A DNA stretch of 59,245 bases from SP202 sp036339395 (GTDB lineage: Bacteria; Planctomycetota; Phycisphaerae; Phycisphaerales; SM1A02), in assembly GCA_036339395.1 (NCBI GenBank), contig JAYZBD010000099.1, forward strand, positions 1 to 59,245. Direction: 5' to 3'. Position 1 is the stretch's first letter; the number at the start of each line of letters is the position of its first letter. A program made the translations under genes and the position numbers. The notes beneath the pieces were generated by a model that saw only the letters and a list, made by a program, of their open reading frames with translations, searched no databases and was not told the origin of the DNA. Shown here piece after piece: positions 17,517 through 25,771 of this stretch.

Positions 17517-18173
17517 ATGACCTCAAGCAGTTCGGAAATACGCCACCAGGAAGCGTCAACGGAGGGCATGTTGGATCATCAGACCGATGAAGCTCTTCTC
17601 GGGGCCTACAGGGAGGGTGACCGCGAAGCATTCAGCGTGCTCGTGGAACGCTATTCCAATGAACTGGTCCAGTTCCTGACAAAGCAGACCGGTTCACGGG
17701 CTGCCGCCGAAGATGTGTTCCAGGAGACCTTCCTTCAGGTTCACAATTCCGCATCCACATTCGACCTTGACCGGCGGTTCAAGCCCTGGCTCTACACCAT
17801 TGCAGTCAACAAGGGCCGGGACTGGCATCGTCGCAACGCACGTCGCAAGGCGATGTCACTGTCGGCGAATGTAGGCAAGGACGGTGATGGTCAGTCATTC
17901 GCCGACCTGATGCCAGCAGACATACCAGGGCCTTCCGAAGGGATGCAGGAGAGCGAGATGCGACAGCGAGTCAAGCATGTCGTGGACAGCCTCCCGGGCC
18001 ATTACAGGGAGATACTCCTCCTGAGTTACTTCCAGAAGATGAGTTATACCCAGATTGCCGAGACCCTCGAGATACCACTTGGGACAGTCAAGAGCAGGCT
18101 GCATTCAGCAGTTGCTGCCTTCGGTACGGGGTGGGACCAGGACAATACCGATACCGAGGAGAGAGAAGAATGA
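17517..18173 (+). CDS. ECF-type RNA polymerase sigma factor
   Basis: A 218-residue sigma factor with only regions 2 and 4. Region 2 is AFSVLVERYSNELVQFLTKQ through AAAEDVFQETFLQVHN and RRFKPWLYTIAVNKGRDWHR. Region 4 is VDSLPGHYREILLLSYFQKM followed by SYTQIAETLEIPLGTVKSRL with its helix-turn-helix. The ATG at 17517 has AAGG upstream, and the true start could be the ATG of MLDHQTDEAL. The stop overlaps the next gene by four bases, and that gene encodes a single-pass membrane protein, the usual arrangement of an ECF sigma factor with its membrane regulator. Confidence 0.93.
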   Translation: MTSSSSEIRHQEASTEGMLDHQTDEALLGAYREGDREAFSVLVERYSNELVQFLTKQTGSRAAAEDVFQETFLQVHNSASTFDLDRRFKPWLYTIAVNKGRDWHRRNARRKAMSLSANVGKDGDGQSFADLMPADIPGPSEGMQESEMRQRVKHVVDSLPGHYREILLLSYFQKMSYTQIAETLEIPLGTVKSRLHSAVAAFGTGWDQDNTDTEEREE

Positions 18174-19069
18174 CGAAGGAACATGAAGACATGCCGACAC
18201 TCACCGATGCGGATGCGCACATGCTCGATCGACTCGTCGATGCGGAGTTCGATCCATCGAAGATCACCGGACTTGATGCTGCCGACCAGGCCAGGCTCGA
18301 TCGGATCGTTTCGATTCTCGGCCTCCTTGATTCCTATCCCGTGGCCGAACTCTCAAGCGAGGATCGCACTACGCTCGTACATGCGACGCTTACCCGGATC
18401 GATCGTGCCGAGAGCGAACAGAACGACCGAATGCGTCTTGAACCAGGCAGTGGACCTGCATCCAGGATGGGTGTCCCGGAACTGATCGCCGTCGCTGCGA
18501 TCTTCATATTCGGCCTCAGCCTCATCTTCACGATGATGAACGCAACACGCGAAACCTCGACTCGTTCCGTGCACAGGCACAACCTTGCACAGATCGGTGG
18601 AGCATTCTTCAATCATGCAGGGGACAATGATGGGATCCTCGCCAATACGAATGCTCCGGAGTGGGATTCCCTGTTCGGTGAGACCACCAATCGCCTCGAT
18701 TTGCAACCCCTGGTCGAACAGGACTATCTGGCCTCCGATGTGCCAGGCTTGCAGGACGAATCGCGCTGGTCGTACCAGACCCAGCCCAGGACGCACGTCT
18801 TCCAGGCAAGCCAGCCCGCCATGACGGTTCTCATGGGCAATCGAAACCCCTACATGACCCGGGGGATCGTGGAAGTCTGGAAAGACAAGGTCAAGATCGG
18901 GACATTCCCGGCGACGTTCACATGGTCCCCAAGTGTCCTGCTGAGTGACGGCTCGATCCAGGACATTGAGGGGCACGCCTACGAGGGCGATGACATGCGT
19001 ACTCCCGACCCCTTGTGTCGCGACTTGGAGCAGGCGGACGTATTCCTGACGCATCCCATTGCACACTGA
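18170..19069 (+). CDS. Membrane partner of the ECF sigma factor, putative anti-sigma
   Basis: A 299-residue protein overlapping the sigma gene (ATGA). The N-terminal ~95 residues are acidic and cytoplasmic, with no zinc HxxxCxxC motif. A membrane helix follows (PELIAVAAIFIFGLSLIFTM). Right after it comes RHNLAQIGGAFFNHAGDNDG, which resembles the (N)L.QIG...Y..(N)G start of the planctomycete DUF1559-type pilin-like domain. The C-terminal half, with MGNRNPYM and VLLSDGSIQDIEG, looks extracytoplasmic. Position suggests an anti-sigma factor; the domain mix would be unusual. No family is firmly recognised. Confidence 0.6.
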   Translation: MTKEHEDMPTLTDADAHMLDRLVDAEFDPSKITGLDAADQARLDRIVSILGLLDSYPVAELSSEDRTTLVHATLTRIDRAESEQNDRMRLEPGSGPASRMGVPELIAVAAIFIFGLSLIFTMMNATRETSTRSVHRHNLAQIGGAFFNHAGDNDGILANTNAPEWDSLFGETTNRLDLQPLVEQDYLASDVPGLQDESRWSYQTQPRTHVFQASQPAMTVLMGNRNPYMTRGIVEVWKDKVKIGTFPATFTWSPSVLLSDGSIQDIEGHAYEGDDMRTPDPLCRDLEQADVFLTHPIAH

Positions 19070-19129
19070 GACACCTTCGAGAGCTCCAATCTCGACAGTC
19101 CATTCACTTCCTGTTATTCTCCGCGACTT

Positions 19130-19146
19130 GGCCCGCAGTGCGGGCC
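19130..19146 (+). promoter_or_regulatory. GC-rich hairpin before rpmI, attenuator or terminator
   Basis: ggcccgc-agt-gcgggcc forms a perfect 7-bp stem, and gagccagttgtttt follows. It lies 61 bases after the putative anti-sigma gene and 42 bases before rpmI. It could end the upstream operon or act in an L20-type autoregulatory leader, as known for rpmI-rplT operons. Confidence 0.45.
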
Positions 19147-19188
19147 GAGCCAGTTGTTTTCTACGCCCATGGGGCAGGAACGAGCGTC

Positions 19189-19434
19189 GTGCCGAAGAAC
19201 AAGCCCAACAAGGGACTGCTCAAGCGGATCAGGATGACCAAGTCAGGCAAGGTCAAGATGGGCCGTGCCTATGGACGTCATCGCAGGAGCCACAAGGCCG
19301 GTGACCTGCTTCGTTCCTATCGTGCCCCCAACTACGCCCATGCCAGTGATCTGAAGAAGATCGCACGCATGCTGCACTCCCGCGTTACAGGCGCGGGCGC
19401 TGCTGGCTCTGCTCCGGCGGGCTCGGAAGACTGA
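19189..19434 (+). CDS. rpmI: 50S ribosomal protein L35
   Basis: An 81-residue basic protein starting at a GTG, reading (M)PKNKPNKGLLKRIRMTKSGK then VKMGRAYGRHRRSHK, as in L35. The central LRSYRAPNYAHASDLKKIAR corresponds to the family's C-terminal K-A-D-x-K-R-I segment. The last ~15 residues (GAGAAGSAPAGSED) are an extra low-complexity tail. No ATG fits in this frame; a longer frame back to 19015 overlaps the previous gene. The gene is followed by rplT, the standard pairing; infC, usually first in this operon, is not present. Confidence 0.9.
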   Translation: MPKNKPNKGLLKRIRMTKSGKVKMGRAYGRHRRSHKAGDLLRSYRAPNYAHASDLKKIARMLHSRVTGAGAAGSAPAGSED

Positions 19435-19510
19435 ACAAGGATGTTCCTGGCGGGCACAAGTCCTCGGCTGCACCGGGGCCCCGACCAGGACACGAGAACG
19501 GAGTGGACCA

Positions 19511-19882
19511 ATGCCACGCGTACGCAAGGGCGCAGCCAGGACAAGGGCGAGGCGCCGTATTCTCAGGGCCGCACGAGGCTACTGGGGCACCAAGAATCGT
19601 CACAAGCAGCAAGCCAAGGTCGCTCTCCTCCGGGCCGGACAGTTCGCCTATCGTGATCGCCGGGCACGTCGACGTGATTTTCGGCGTCTCTGGATCGTTC
19701 GCATCTCGGCAGCCTGCCGCATGCGGGGTACGCGATACAGCCGATTCATGAATGGTCTTTCACAAGCGGGTGTTGGACTCAACCGGAAGATGCTCAGCCA
19801 GATTGCAATTGAGGATCCTCTGACCTTTGATTCGCTTGTGGAGAAGTCCGAGGCCGCAACGACCGCACCTGCTGCCAATTGA
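19511..19882 (+). CDS. rplT: 50S ribosomal protein L20
   Basis: A 123-residue L20, needed early in 50S assembly and a translational autorepressor in several bacteria. The N-terminus MPRVRKGAARTRARRRILR and the segment ARGYWGTKNRHKQQAK are highly characteristic, followed by FRRLWIVRISAACRMRGTRY and the C-terminal LNRKMLSQIAIEDPLTFDSL. It is separated from rpmI by 76 bases. A short Ala/Thr-rich tail (EAATTAPAAN) extends the family end. Confidence 0.97.
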   Translation: MPRVRKGAARTRARRRILRAARGYWGTKNRHKQQAKVALLRAGQFAYRDRRARRRDFRRLWIVRISAACRMRGTRYSRFMNGLSQAGVGLNRKMLSQIAIEDPLTFDSLVEKSEAATTAPAAN

Positions 19883-19907
19883 CAGAGCGTCTCCAGTGGA
19901 GATACCC

Positions 19908-20534
19908 ATGCTCGGCTTTCTCGGTGAAGCAATCAGGAATTACAGGCAGACAGGTGCTGTTGCACCCTCTTCCCGTGCACTTGCATGTTCAATGGTGTCC
20001 AAGCTGTCCCAGTTCAAGGGTCCTCGTCGCATTCTCGAGGTTGGATCCGGTACCGGGGCGTTCACCCGTCACATTCTCGAGCAGATGTCACCTGGTGACC
20101 GACTCGATGCAGTCGAGATCAACGCTCCCTTTGCAGACACGCTCGATTCGACGATTCTTGAACCGCATCGTGCGGCAAATCCCGAACATGTGGTTCGTGT
20201 CCATGCATGCGCGATTGAAGATGCAGCACTGGAAGGTCCGTACCACGTGGTGGTCTGCGGGCTTCCCTTCAACAACTTCCCACTGGAGATGACCAGGCGG
20301 ATCTTTTCCATCATGCTCGGTTCCATGGAGCCAGGCGGCTGGTTGTCCTACTTTGAATACCTCGCAATGCGGCCACTGAAGGCACCCTTCGTGGGCAGAA
20401 TCGGGCGGTCAGTTCTCCAGGCACATGGGAGTTATCTTGGGGAACTTGAAGGACAACTCAATGGACAGAGGCGCTTGATCATCGGGAATATCCCACCGGC
20501 GTGGTCGGTACACCTGCAGGCAATGGCGACTTGA
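19908..20534 (+). CDS. SAM-dependent methyltransferase, PmtA-like
   Basis: A 208-residue class I methyltransferase. The start MLGFLGEAIRNYRQTGAVAP followed by SSRALACSM is typical of the phospholipid N-methyltransferase (PmtA) type, and motif I is ILEVGSGTGAFTRHIL with the acidic DAVEINAPFA after it. The post-motif VVVCGLPFNNFPLEMTRR also fits that group, which methylates phosphatidylethanolamine. An rRNA or other small-molecule substrate cannot be excluded. The ATG at 19908 has GGAG upstream. It sits 25 bases after rplT and 13 bases before the dehydrogenase. Confidence 0.8.
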   Translation: MLGFLGEAIRNYRQTGAVAPSSRALACSMVSKLSQFKGPRRILEVGSGTGAFTRHILEQMSPGDRLDAVEINAPFADTLDSTILEPHRAANPEHVVRVHACAIEDAALEGPYHVVVCGLPFNNFPLEMTRRIFSIMLGSMEPGGWLSYFEYLAMRPLKAPFVGRIGRSVLQAHGSYLGELEGQLNGQRRLIIGNIPPAWSVHLQAMAT

Positions 20535-20547
20535 TGAGGATGGACTG

Positions 20548-21756
20548 ATGGATCGCGTTGAATTCGAAGACACGCTCAAGGACTACGAGGATCGTTTCAA
20601 CACGATGCAGCCGGAAATGGAACTCACGGTCCGTGATCCGGAACTTGGCATCGAGGGCTGGGTGGTGGTCTGGAGTACGCTCAACTGCATGGACAGTCCG
20701 CTCGGGCGAGTCGGCAAGGGCGGTACTCGCATTCATGAGGACATGAGCCTCGACGAGCTGCGGATGCTTGCTCGAACGCAGTCTCTCAAGAATGCTGCGG
20801 CAGGCATCGGTACAGGTGGAGCAAAATCCGGAATGAAGGATGATCCGCAATCACAGGGATTTGAATCCAGGTACAGGCGTTTCGTTCGACTGGTTTCGCC
20901 GGCCCTGAGTGAAAATGGAGGATCATGGGGAGGCCTCGGGTACGACATCGGTGCGCATCCCGACCACTGCACATGGGCCTGTGATGAACTTGGTTCGACG
21001 ACCTGTTTCACCGGGAAGCCGGTCGAGTTGGGTGGTACGGACTATGACGTCGAAGGCATTGCAGGGCTGGGTGTCGCCGTCGCTGCACGAACACTGCTCG
21101 AGGAAACGGGCCGGAGCCCCTCCTCGGCGACGATCGCCGTCCAGGGCATCGGCGCAATGGGGGCTGCGGTGTGCAGGTATGCATCCGAGCAGGGCATGAC
21201 GGTTCGATTCATAGCCGACCCGCGCATCGGCGGTTGCTGGCGACTGGAGTCCGAGTTCGAGGGGGAACTTCGGGAGGCAGTCATCAGCATGGACATCGAG
21301 GGAGCGAGCAAAGCCCTCGAAGAGGGACCGCACATCTGCATGGAGCTTGACGATGTTCTCGAGCAGGCGGTGGACGTGTTGTTCCCCTGTGCCGTGCATG
21401 ATGTGATCACGTCCGACAACGTCGACCTGATCAGCGCCTCGGTAGTCGTGGAAGGCGCCAACAATCCCTGCTCAACGGATGCACGCCGTGAACTGCATGC
21501 TCGAGGTATCACGGTCATTCCCGACATAATCGCCAATCCCGGTGGAGCGATCGCGGCCTATATCGAGTTGACGAGTGAAATCTCCAACGAGGAAAACGCA
21601 TCGACGCGCGCAAAGGTGGCGGAGGCGAAGCAATACACCGAGGAGAAGGTCGCTGCCAATGTCCGGGCCGTGCTCGAACTTGCAGACTCTGCAGGCGTAG
21701 ATCCGGCACGGGCCGCATTGCTGCTTGCCTATCGTCGGGTCTTCGGTGAAGAATGA
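20548..21756 (+). CDS. Glu/Leu/Phe/Val dehydrogenase
   Basis: A 402-residue NAD(P)-dependent oxidative deaminase of the Glu/Leu/Phe/Val superfamily. The catalytic Lys is in GTGGAKSGMKDDP, and Lys/Asp partners are in GGLGYDIGAHPDHC. The Rossmann domain begins AVQGIGAMGAAVCRYASEQG, and VVEGANNPCSTDARRELHAR and IPDIIANPGGAIAAYIEL mark the C-terminal half. The sequence does not let me choose between glutamate and branched-chain amino acids. It overlaps the next gene, a threonine dehydratase homologue, by four bases, suggesting joint amino-acid breakdown. Confidence 0.9.
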   Translation: MDRVEFEDTLKDYEDRFNTMQPEMELTVRDPELGIEGWVVVWSTLNCMDSPLGRVGKGGTRIHEDMSLDELRMLARTQSLKNAAAGIGTGGAKSGMKDDPQSQGFESRYRRFVRLVSPALSENGGSWGGLGYDIGAHPDHCTWACDELGSTTCFTGKPVELGGTDYDVEGIAGLGVAVAARTLLEETGRSPSSATIAVQGIGAMGAAVCRYASEQGMTVRFIADPRIGGCWRLESEFEGELREAVISMDIEGASKALEEGPHICMELDDVLEQAVDVLFPCAVHDVITSDNVDLISASVVVEGANNPCSTDARRELHARGITVIPDIIANPGGAIAAYIELTSEISNEENASTRAKVAEAKQYTEEKVAANVRAVLELADSAGVDPARAALLLAYRRVFGEE

Positions 21757-22709
21757 GCATGTACGCTGCATCCTTCGATGATGTTCTCACCGCTCATGAG
21801 CGGATTGCGGGACACGTCCATCGGACGCCTGTCCTGACCTGCAGCACGCTGGACGAGTTGAGCGGCCGCTCGCTCTTCTTCAAATGCGAGAACATGCAGC
21901 GGGTCGGGGCATTCAAGTTCCGAGGCGCAACCAATGCGGTCCTCTCGCTGGAGGATGAGATCGCCTCCCGTGGTGTCTGCACCCATTCCAGCGGCAACCA
22001 CGCACAGGCCCTGGCCCTCGCTGCACGGCAACGAGGCATCCCAGCCTGGATCGTCATGCCTACGAGCGCACCAGGGGTGAAACGCAGGGCCGTCGAGGGC
22101 TACGGGGCGACCATCGTTCCATGCGAGCCGACATTGGAAGCCCGTGAGACGACGTGCGCAGGAGTCATGGACGATACCGGGGCGACCCTTGTTCACCCGT
22201 ATGACGATCCACGAGTGATTGCCGGGCAGGGAACAGCGGCACGCGAGTTGATCGAGGAGGTCGGCGAACTGGATGTCATCGTGGCGCCCGTGGGCGGGGG
22301 CGGCCTGCTGAGTGGATCATGCATCACGACGCGGGCCATGCTTCCTGGCGCGGCCCTGGTCGGTGCTGAACCCGTGGGAGCCGATGATGCCACGAGGTCG
22401 CTGGCAGCGGGGGAGTTGATTCCACAGACCGGGCCCGACACGATCTGTGACGGCCTGCTGACCAGCCTGGGTGATCTTACGTGGCCGATACTTCGAGATC
22501 ATCTCCAGCAGATCATCACGGTTGACGACTCGGAAGTCATCGAGGCCATGCGGCTGGCCTGGGAACGCATGAAGATCATCATCGAGCCGAGCAGCGCCAT
22601 CGCACTGGCAGCAGTTCTCTCAAGCGAGTTCTCAAGCGTTGAGGGAGAACGGGTGGGCATCATCTTCACGGGCGGCAACGTCGACCTGGCACAACTGCCC
22701 TTTGTCTGA
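21753..22709 (+). CDS. Threonine/serine dehydratase or racemase family
   Basis: A 318-residue fold-type II PLP enzyme. The PLP Lys lies in QRVGAFKFRGATNAV, SSGNHAQALALAARQRGIPA contacts the substrate carboxylate, and GGGGLLSG is the phosphate-binding loop. This size and absence of a C-terminal ACT domain fit catabolic threonine/serine dehydratase or serine racemase. It starts at an ATG inside the end of the dehydrogenase gene (ATGA). The reaction would yield 2-oxobutyrate or pyruvate plus ammonia. It converges on prfB with no gap, so the two stops touch. Confidence 0.9.
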   Translation: MSMYAASFDDVLTAHERIAGHVHRTPVLTCSTLDELSGRSLFFKCENMQRVGAFKFRGATNAVLSLEDEIASRGVCTHSSGNHAQALALAARQRGIPAWIVMPTSAPGVKRRAVEGYGATIVPCEPTLEARETTCAGVMDDTGATLVHPYDDPRVIAGQGTAARELIEEVGELDVIVAPVGGGGLLSGSCITTRAMLPGAALVGAEPVGADDATRSLAAGELIPQTGPDTICDGLLTSLGDLTWPILRDHLQQIITVDDSEVIEAMRLAWERMKIIIEPSSAIALAAVLSSEFSSVEGERVGIIFTGGNVDLAQLPFV

Positions 22710-23817
22710 TCAGTCACTTTCCGTGCGTCGGCGGACGAGTTCCGCATCGATGAAGGCGTCCAGGTCACCATCCAGAACGTTCTGTGGATTGCCGTTCTCG
22801 TGCCCGGTCCTGTGATCCTTCACCCTGTTGTCGTAGAAGACGTAGCTGCGGATCTGTGAACCCCATCCACGGTCGACCTTTCCGCCGGTGGCTTCGTCAA
22901 GTTCAGCCTGGCGTTTCTCTTCTTCGAGTTGTTCCAGCTTTGCCTGCAGGACGGTCATGGCCTGTCGACGATTCTGGGGTTGTTCACGGTAGGTCGAGGA
23001 GACCACCATGATGCCGGTCGGCTTGTGGACGATGCGTATGGCTGAGGCGACCTTGTTGACATTCTGTCCACCGGGTCCCGATGAACGGGCAAAGGGGGTG
23101 ACCTCGAGGTCGTTCTCGTCGATTTCCAGGTTCGTTTCATCGAATTCCGGAATGACGTCGATCGTTGCGAAACTGGTCTGGCGTTTTCCCTGCGAGTTGA
23201 ACGGGCTGACCCGGGCAAGTCGGTGGGTTCCACGTTCGCAGTTCATGTAGCCGTAGGTCAGGGGGCCCTTGAGGTGATAACTGACCTGGTTGATACCCAC
23301 CTCTGTTCCGTGAACCTGTGACAACTGCTCATATTTCCATCCCCGCTTTTCCCAGAACGCCCTGTACATGCGATCCAGCATCGCCGCCCAGTCATCGGCT
23401 TCCGTACCGCCGTCACCCGACTGGATCGATACGAAGCAATCTCGGTGATCATGTGGCCCGCTCAACAGCGACTGCAGTTCCACCTTGTCCATTCGATTGA
23501 CGAGATCGTGGAGTTGGCCATCAACTTCGCTGAGCAACTCTGAATCGTTTTCTTCCCGGGCAAGTTCATAGCCCACCTGTGCATCCTCGAATTCCCGGAT
23601 GACGGTTCCCAGGGAATCAGTCTGGGCCTTGAGGAGCTTGAAATTGGCGATGGTCTTCTGCGCCGCGTCCTGGTCATTCCAGAACTCGACTTCGTTCATC
23701 CGGTCCTGGAGGGCGTCTCGCTGCCTGATCTTCTCGTCGTAGTCAAAGAGAGTCGCGGATGGTCAAGATCCGCGCCTCGAGATCGTCTATCACCGGTTGG
23801 TGGGTTTCGTAGTGCAT
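22710..23817 (-). CDS. prfB: Peptide chain release factor 2, with +1 programmed frameshift
   Basis: RF2 recognises UAA and UGA stops and triggers peptide release. Two frames are joined: the first, from the ATG at 23817 (AAAGGG just upstream), reads MHYETHQPVIDDLEARI then LTIRDSL and hits TGA at 23745-23743. A +1 shift at CTT-TGA-C gives DYDEKIRQRDALQDRMNEVE and the rest of the protein, about 368 residues, the normal RF2 length. The GGQ motif is in ARSSGPGGQNVNKV; recognition segment SPFN occurs in ARVSPFNSQGK, fitting RF2. Gene callers without frameshift handling would report a 329-residue fragment from 23699. Confidence 0.95.
23743..23748 (-). promoter_or_regulatory. RF2 autoregulatory frameshift site CTT-TGA
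   Basis: On the minus strand the sequence is CTT TGA C, the classic RF2 slip site where low RF2 lets the ribosome move +1. The Shine-Dalgarno-like element AGGGGG found upstream in E. coli is not evident; the bases before the site read CGCGACTCT. Confidence 0.9.
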
Positions 23818-23925
23818 TGAGCCCTTTCGTGTCCGGGCAGTGTAGCGGTGCAGTCATCCACCGGCCATCCGCAGTGGGCGAGGCTGCGTGGGCCTTCGTC
23901 GCGGATGGGGGTACACTTCCTCGCC

Positions 23926-25179
23926 ATGGACATCTCCAGACGTGCCAAGGATATTCCTCCCTCGTCGACCCTCGCCATCACTGCGAAGGTCAGGGCGATG
24001 AAGGCCGAGGGCAAGGATGTGATCGGTTTTGGTGCTGGTGAACCTGATTTCACGACACCGGGATTCATCTGCGAAGCGGCCATGGATGCGTTGCATGATG
24101 GCATGACCCACTACGTGCCGACGCCGGGAACCCCGGAGGTCAGGGAAGCAATCGCTGCAAAGCTTCGTGATGAGAACGGTATCGACTGCGATTCTTCTCA
24201 CATCACCGTCAACAACGGGGCGAAGTTCACCGTCTTCCTTGCATTGCAGGCCTTGCTTGACCCCGGACAGGAGGTCATCCTGCCGACACCTGCATGGGTG
24301 TCGTACAAGCCGATGATCGATCTTGCCCAGGGCAGGCTTGTTGAAATACCTTGCGAAGGTGCGCACGATTTCAAGATGACTCCGGACCAGCTTGAAGCGG
24401 CCATCACCCCGGATACCCGTGTTCTTCTCATGAACAGTCCATCGAATCCCTGCGGAACGATGTACTCACAATCGGAAGTTCGAGCATTCGCAGCAGTCCT
24501 GGAAGGCCATGAACAGGTCGTGGTTGTCAGTGACGAGATCTACGAGCGCCTCGTCTATGGTGATGAACCGAACCTGTCGATGGGTTCCCTCCCTTCCATG
24601 CGGGAGCGGGTCGTGACCATCAATGGACTGAGCAAGGCGTATGCGATGACGGGATGGAGAATCGGCTATGCCTGTGCGCCAGGTGGTGATGGATCGGTCA
24701 TCAAGGCGATGAACAAGCTCCAGAGCCAGATGACTTCGTCGATCACCTCGTTCACGATGCCCGCTGTCGTGGCTGCATTGACCGAGGGTGGCGAGGAAGT
24801 CGAACGCATGCGGCGTATCTTTGCAGGAAGGGCAAGCTTGATTCACAAACTCGTCAAGCAGTGGAAGGGCGTTTCCTGTCCAAGGCCCACGGGTGCCTTC
24901 TACATCTTCCCCGACATCAGTTCCACGTTTGGATCCATGAGTCCAGGGGGGCGGCGGATCGATTCGGCACTGGACTTTGCCGACGCCTTGCTGGATGAAA
25001 CAGGGGTGGCAGTCGTCCCGGGTGAGGATTTCCTCGGTCCAGGCCCACGGCACATTCGCATGAGTTTCGCCACGGACGAGGAACAGATCGTCGAGGGCTG
25101 TGGCCGTATTCGGGAGTGGCTTGGCCAACTCGTTCCAGGCGAAGCCGTCGAGTCGAGTCCATCCAGTTCGGTCTCTTGA
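23926..25179 (+). CDS. Class I aminotransferase, aspartate type
   Basis: A 417-residue fold-type I PLP enzyme of the aspartate/tyrosine aminotransferase group (Igamma subgroup). The segment DVIGFGAGEPDFTTPGFI, the PLP-contact MNSPSNPCGTMYSQ, DEIYERLVYG, and the lysine loop INGLSKAYAMTGWRIGYACA are all clear, and the C-terminal Arg for the substrate carboxylate is in PRHIRMSFA. It interconverts aspartate and 2-oxoglutarate with oxaloacetate and glutamate, or acts on prephenate in some relatives. The ATG at 23926 is the best start. A frame from 23848 adds 26 residues unlike the family and runs closer to the prfB start. Confidence 0.92.
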   Translation: MDISRRAKDIPPSSTLAITAKVRAMKAEGKDVIGFGAGEPDFTTPGFICEAAMDALHDGMTHYVPTPGTPEVREAIAAKLRDENGIDCDSSHITVNNGAKFTVFLALQALLDPGQEVILPTPAWVSYKPMIDLAQGRLVEIPCEGAHDFKMTPDQLEAAITPDTRVLLMNSPSNPCGTMYSQSEVRAFAAVLEGHEQVVVVSDEIYERLVYGDEPNLSMGSLPSMRERVVTINGLSKAYAMTGWRIGYACAPGGDGSVIKAMNKLQSQMTSSITSFTMPAVVAALTEGGEEVERMRRIFAGRASLIHKLVKQWKGVSCPRPTGAFYIFPDISSTFGSMSPGGRRIDSALDFADALLDETGVAVVPGEDFLGPGPRHIRMSFATDEEQIVEGCGRIREWLGQLVPGEAVESSPSSSVS

Positions 25180-25243
25180 GGTTCAAAGCCCGTTTTTCCG
25201 GCATTCAAGGCCACTTCATGTGTGCCGCACACCCGTTCATGCG

Positions 25244-25272
25244 TGGACAGGGTGTCTGCAGCGGGGTACAAT
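25244..25272 (+). promoter_or_regulatory. Sigma-70-type promoter of rpsO
   Basis: TGGACA at 25244-25249, a 17-base spacer, then TACAAT at 25267-25272, about 50 bases before the rpsO ATG. Each box has one mismatch to the consensus. Confidence 0.7.
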
Positions 25273-25324
25273 CCTCGTTTCCAGAAATGAAATGCCAGAA
25301 ACAACAAGTGAGGGGATGTACCCC

Positions 25325-25594
25325 ATGAGTAGTACGGCCGAACGAAAGGGCCAGATCATCAGCGATTTCCGTCGGAGTGATTCCGACACCGGGTCGCCCG
25401 AGGTCCAAATTGCGATCCTGACGAACAGGATCGAGGAACTCAACGAGCATCTGAAGGGCAGCAGGAAGGACCATGCTTCGAGGCGTGGTCTCTTGCAGAT
25501 GGTGGGGCGGCGAAACAGGCTGCTTCGCTACCTGTCCCGTACGAATCCAGATGCCTACCGGGACACGATCAAGCGACTTGGTCTCAGGAAGTAA
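25325..25594 (+). CDS. rpsO: 30S ribosomal protein S15
   Basis: An 89-residue S15 that binds the central domain of 16S rRNA. It shows the family core SDTGSPEVQIAILTNRIEEL, NEHLKGSRKDHASRRGLLQM and GRRNRLLRYLSRTNPDAY. ATGs at 25316 and 25325 are in frame; 25325 fits the family and has GAGGGG at a workable distance. rpsO followed by pnp is a conserved bacterial pair, with a promoter ahead and a long hairpin between the two. Confidence 0.97.
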   Translation: MSSTAERKGQIISDFRRSDSDTGSPEVQIAILTNRIEELNEHLKGSRKDHASRRGLLQMVGRRNRLLRYLSRTNPDAYRDTIKRLGLRK

Positions 25595-25630
25595 TCGCAC
25601 AGACATTCCCCGGGCTCCGCACGATCGGGC

Positions 25631-25680
25631 GGCAGCAGACGAGAGACAGTACGGACCAGTACTGTGCCCCGTCTTCTGCC
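25631..25680 (+). promoter_or_regulatory. Long imperfect hairpin in the pnp leader
   Basis: ggcag/ctgcc, agacg/cgtct and acagtac/gtactgt pair in order around a six-base loop, giving a stem of about 20 pairs with small bulges between rpsO and pnp. In E. coli a similar stem is cut by RNase III and drives PNPase autoregulation. The same role here is inferred. Confidence 0.65.
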
Positions 25681-25771
25681 TCTGGATCCAGGAGATGCCG
25701 GATCCAACTCCAGGACTGACCTGCACACCCGGAATGGGTGGGGCGTCCTCAACAGAATGAAGGCAGAAACA

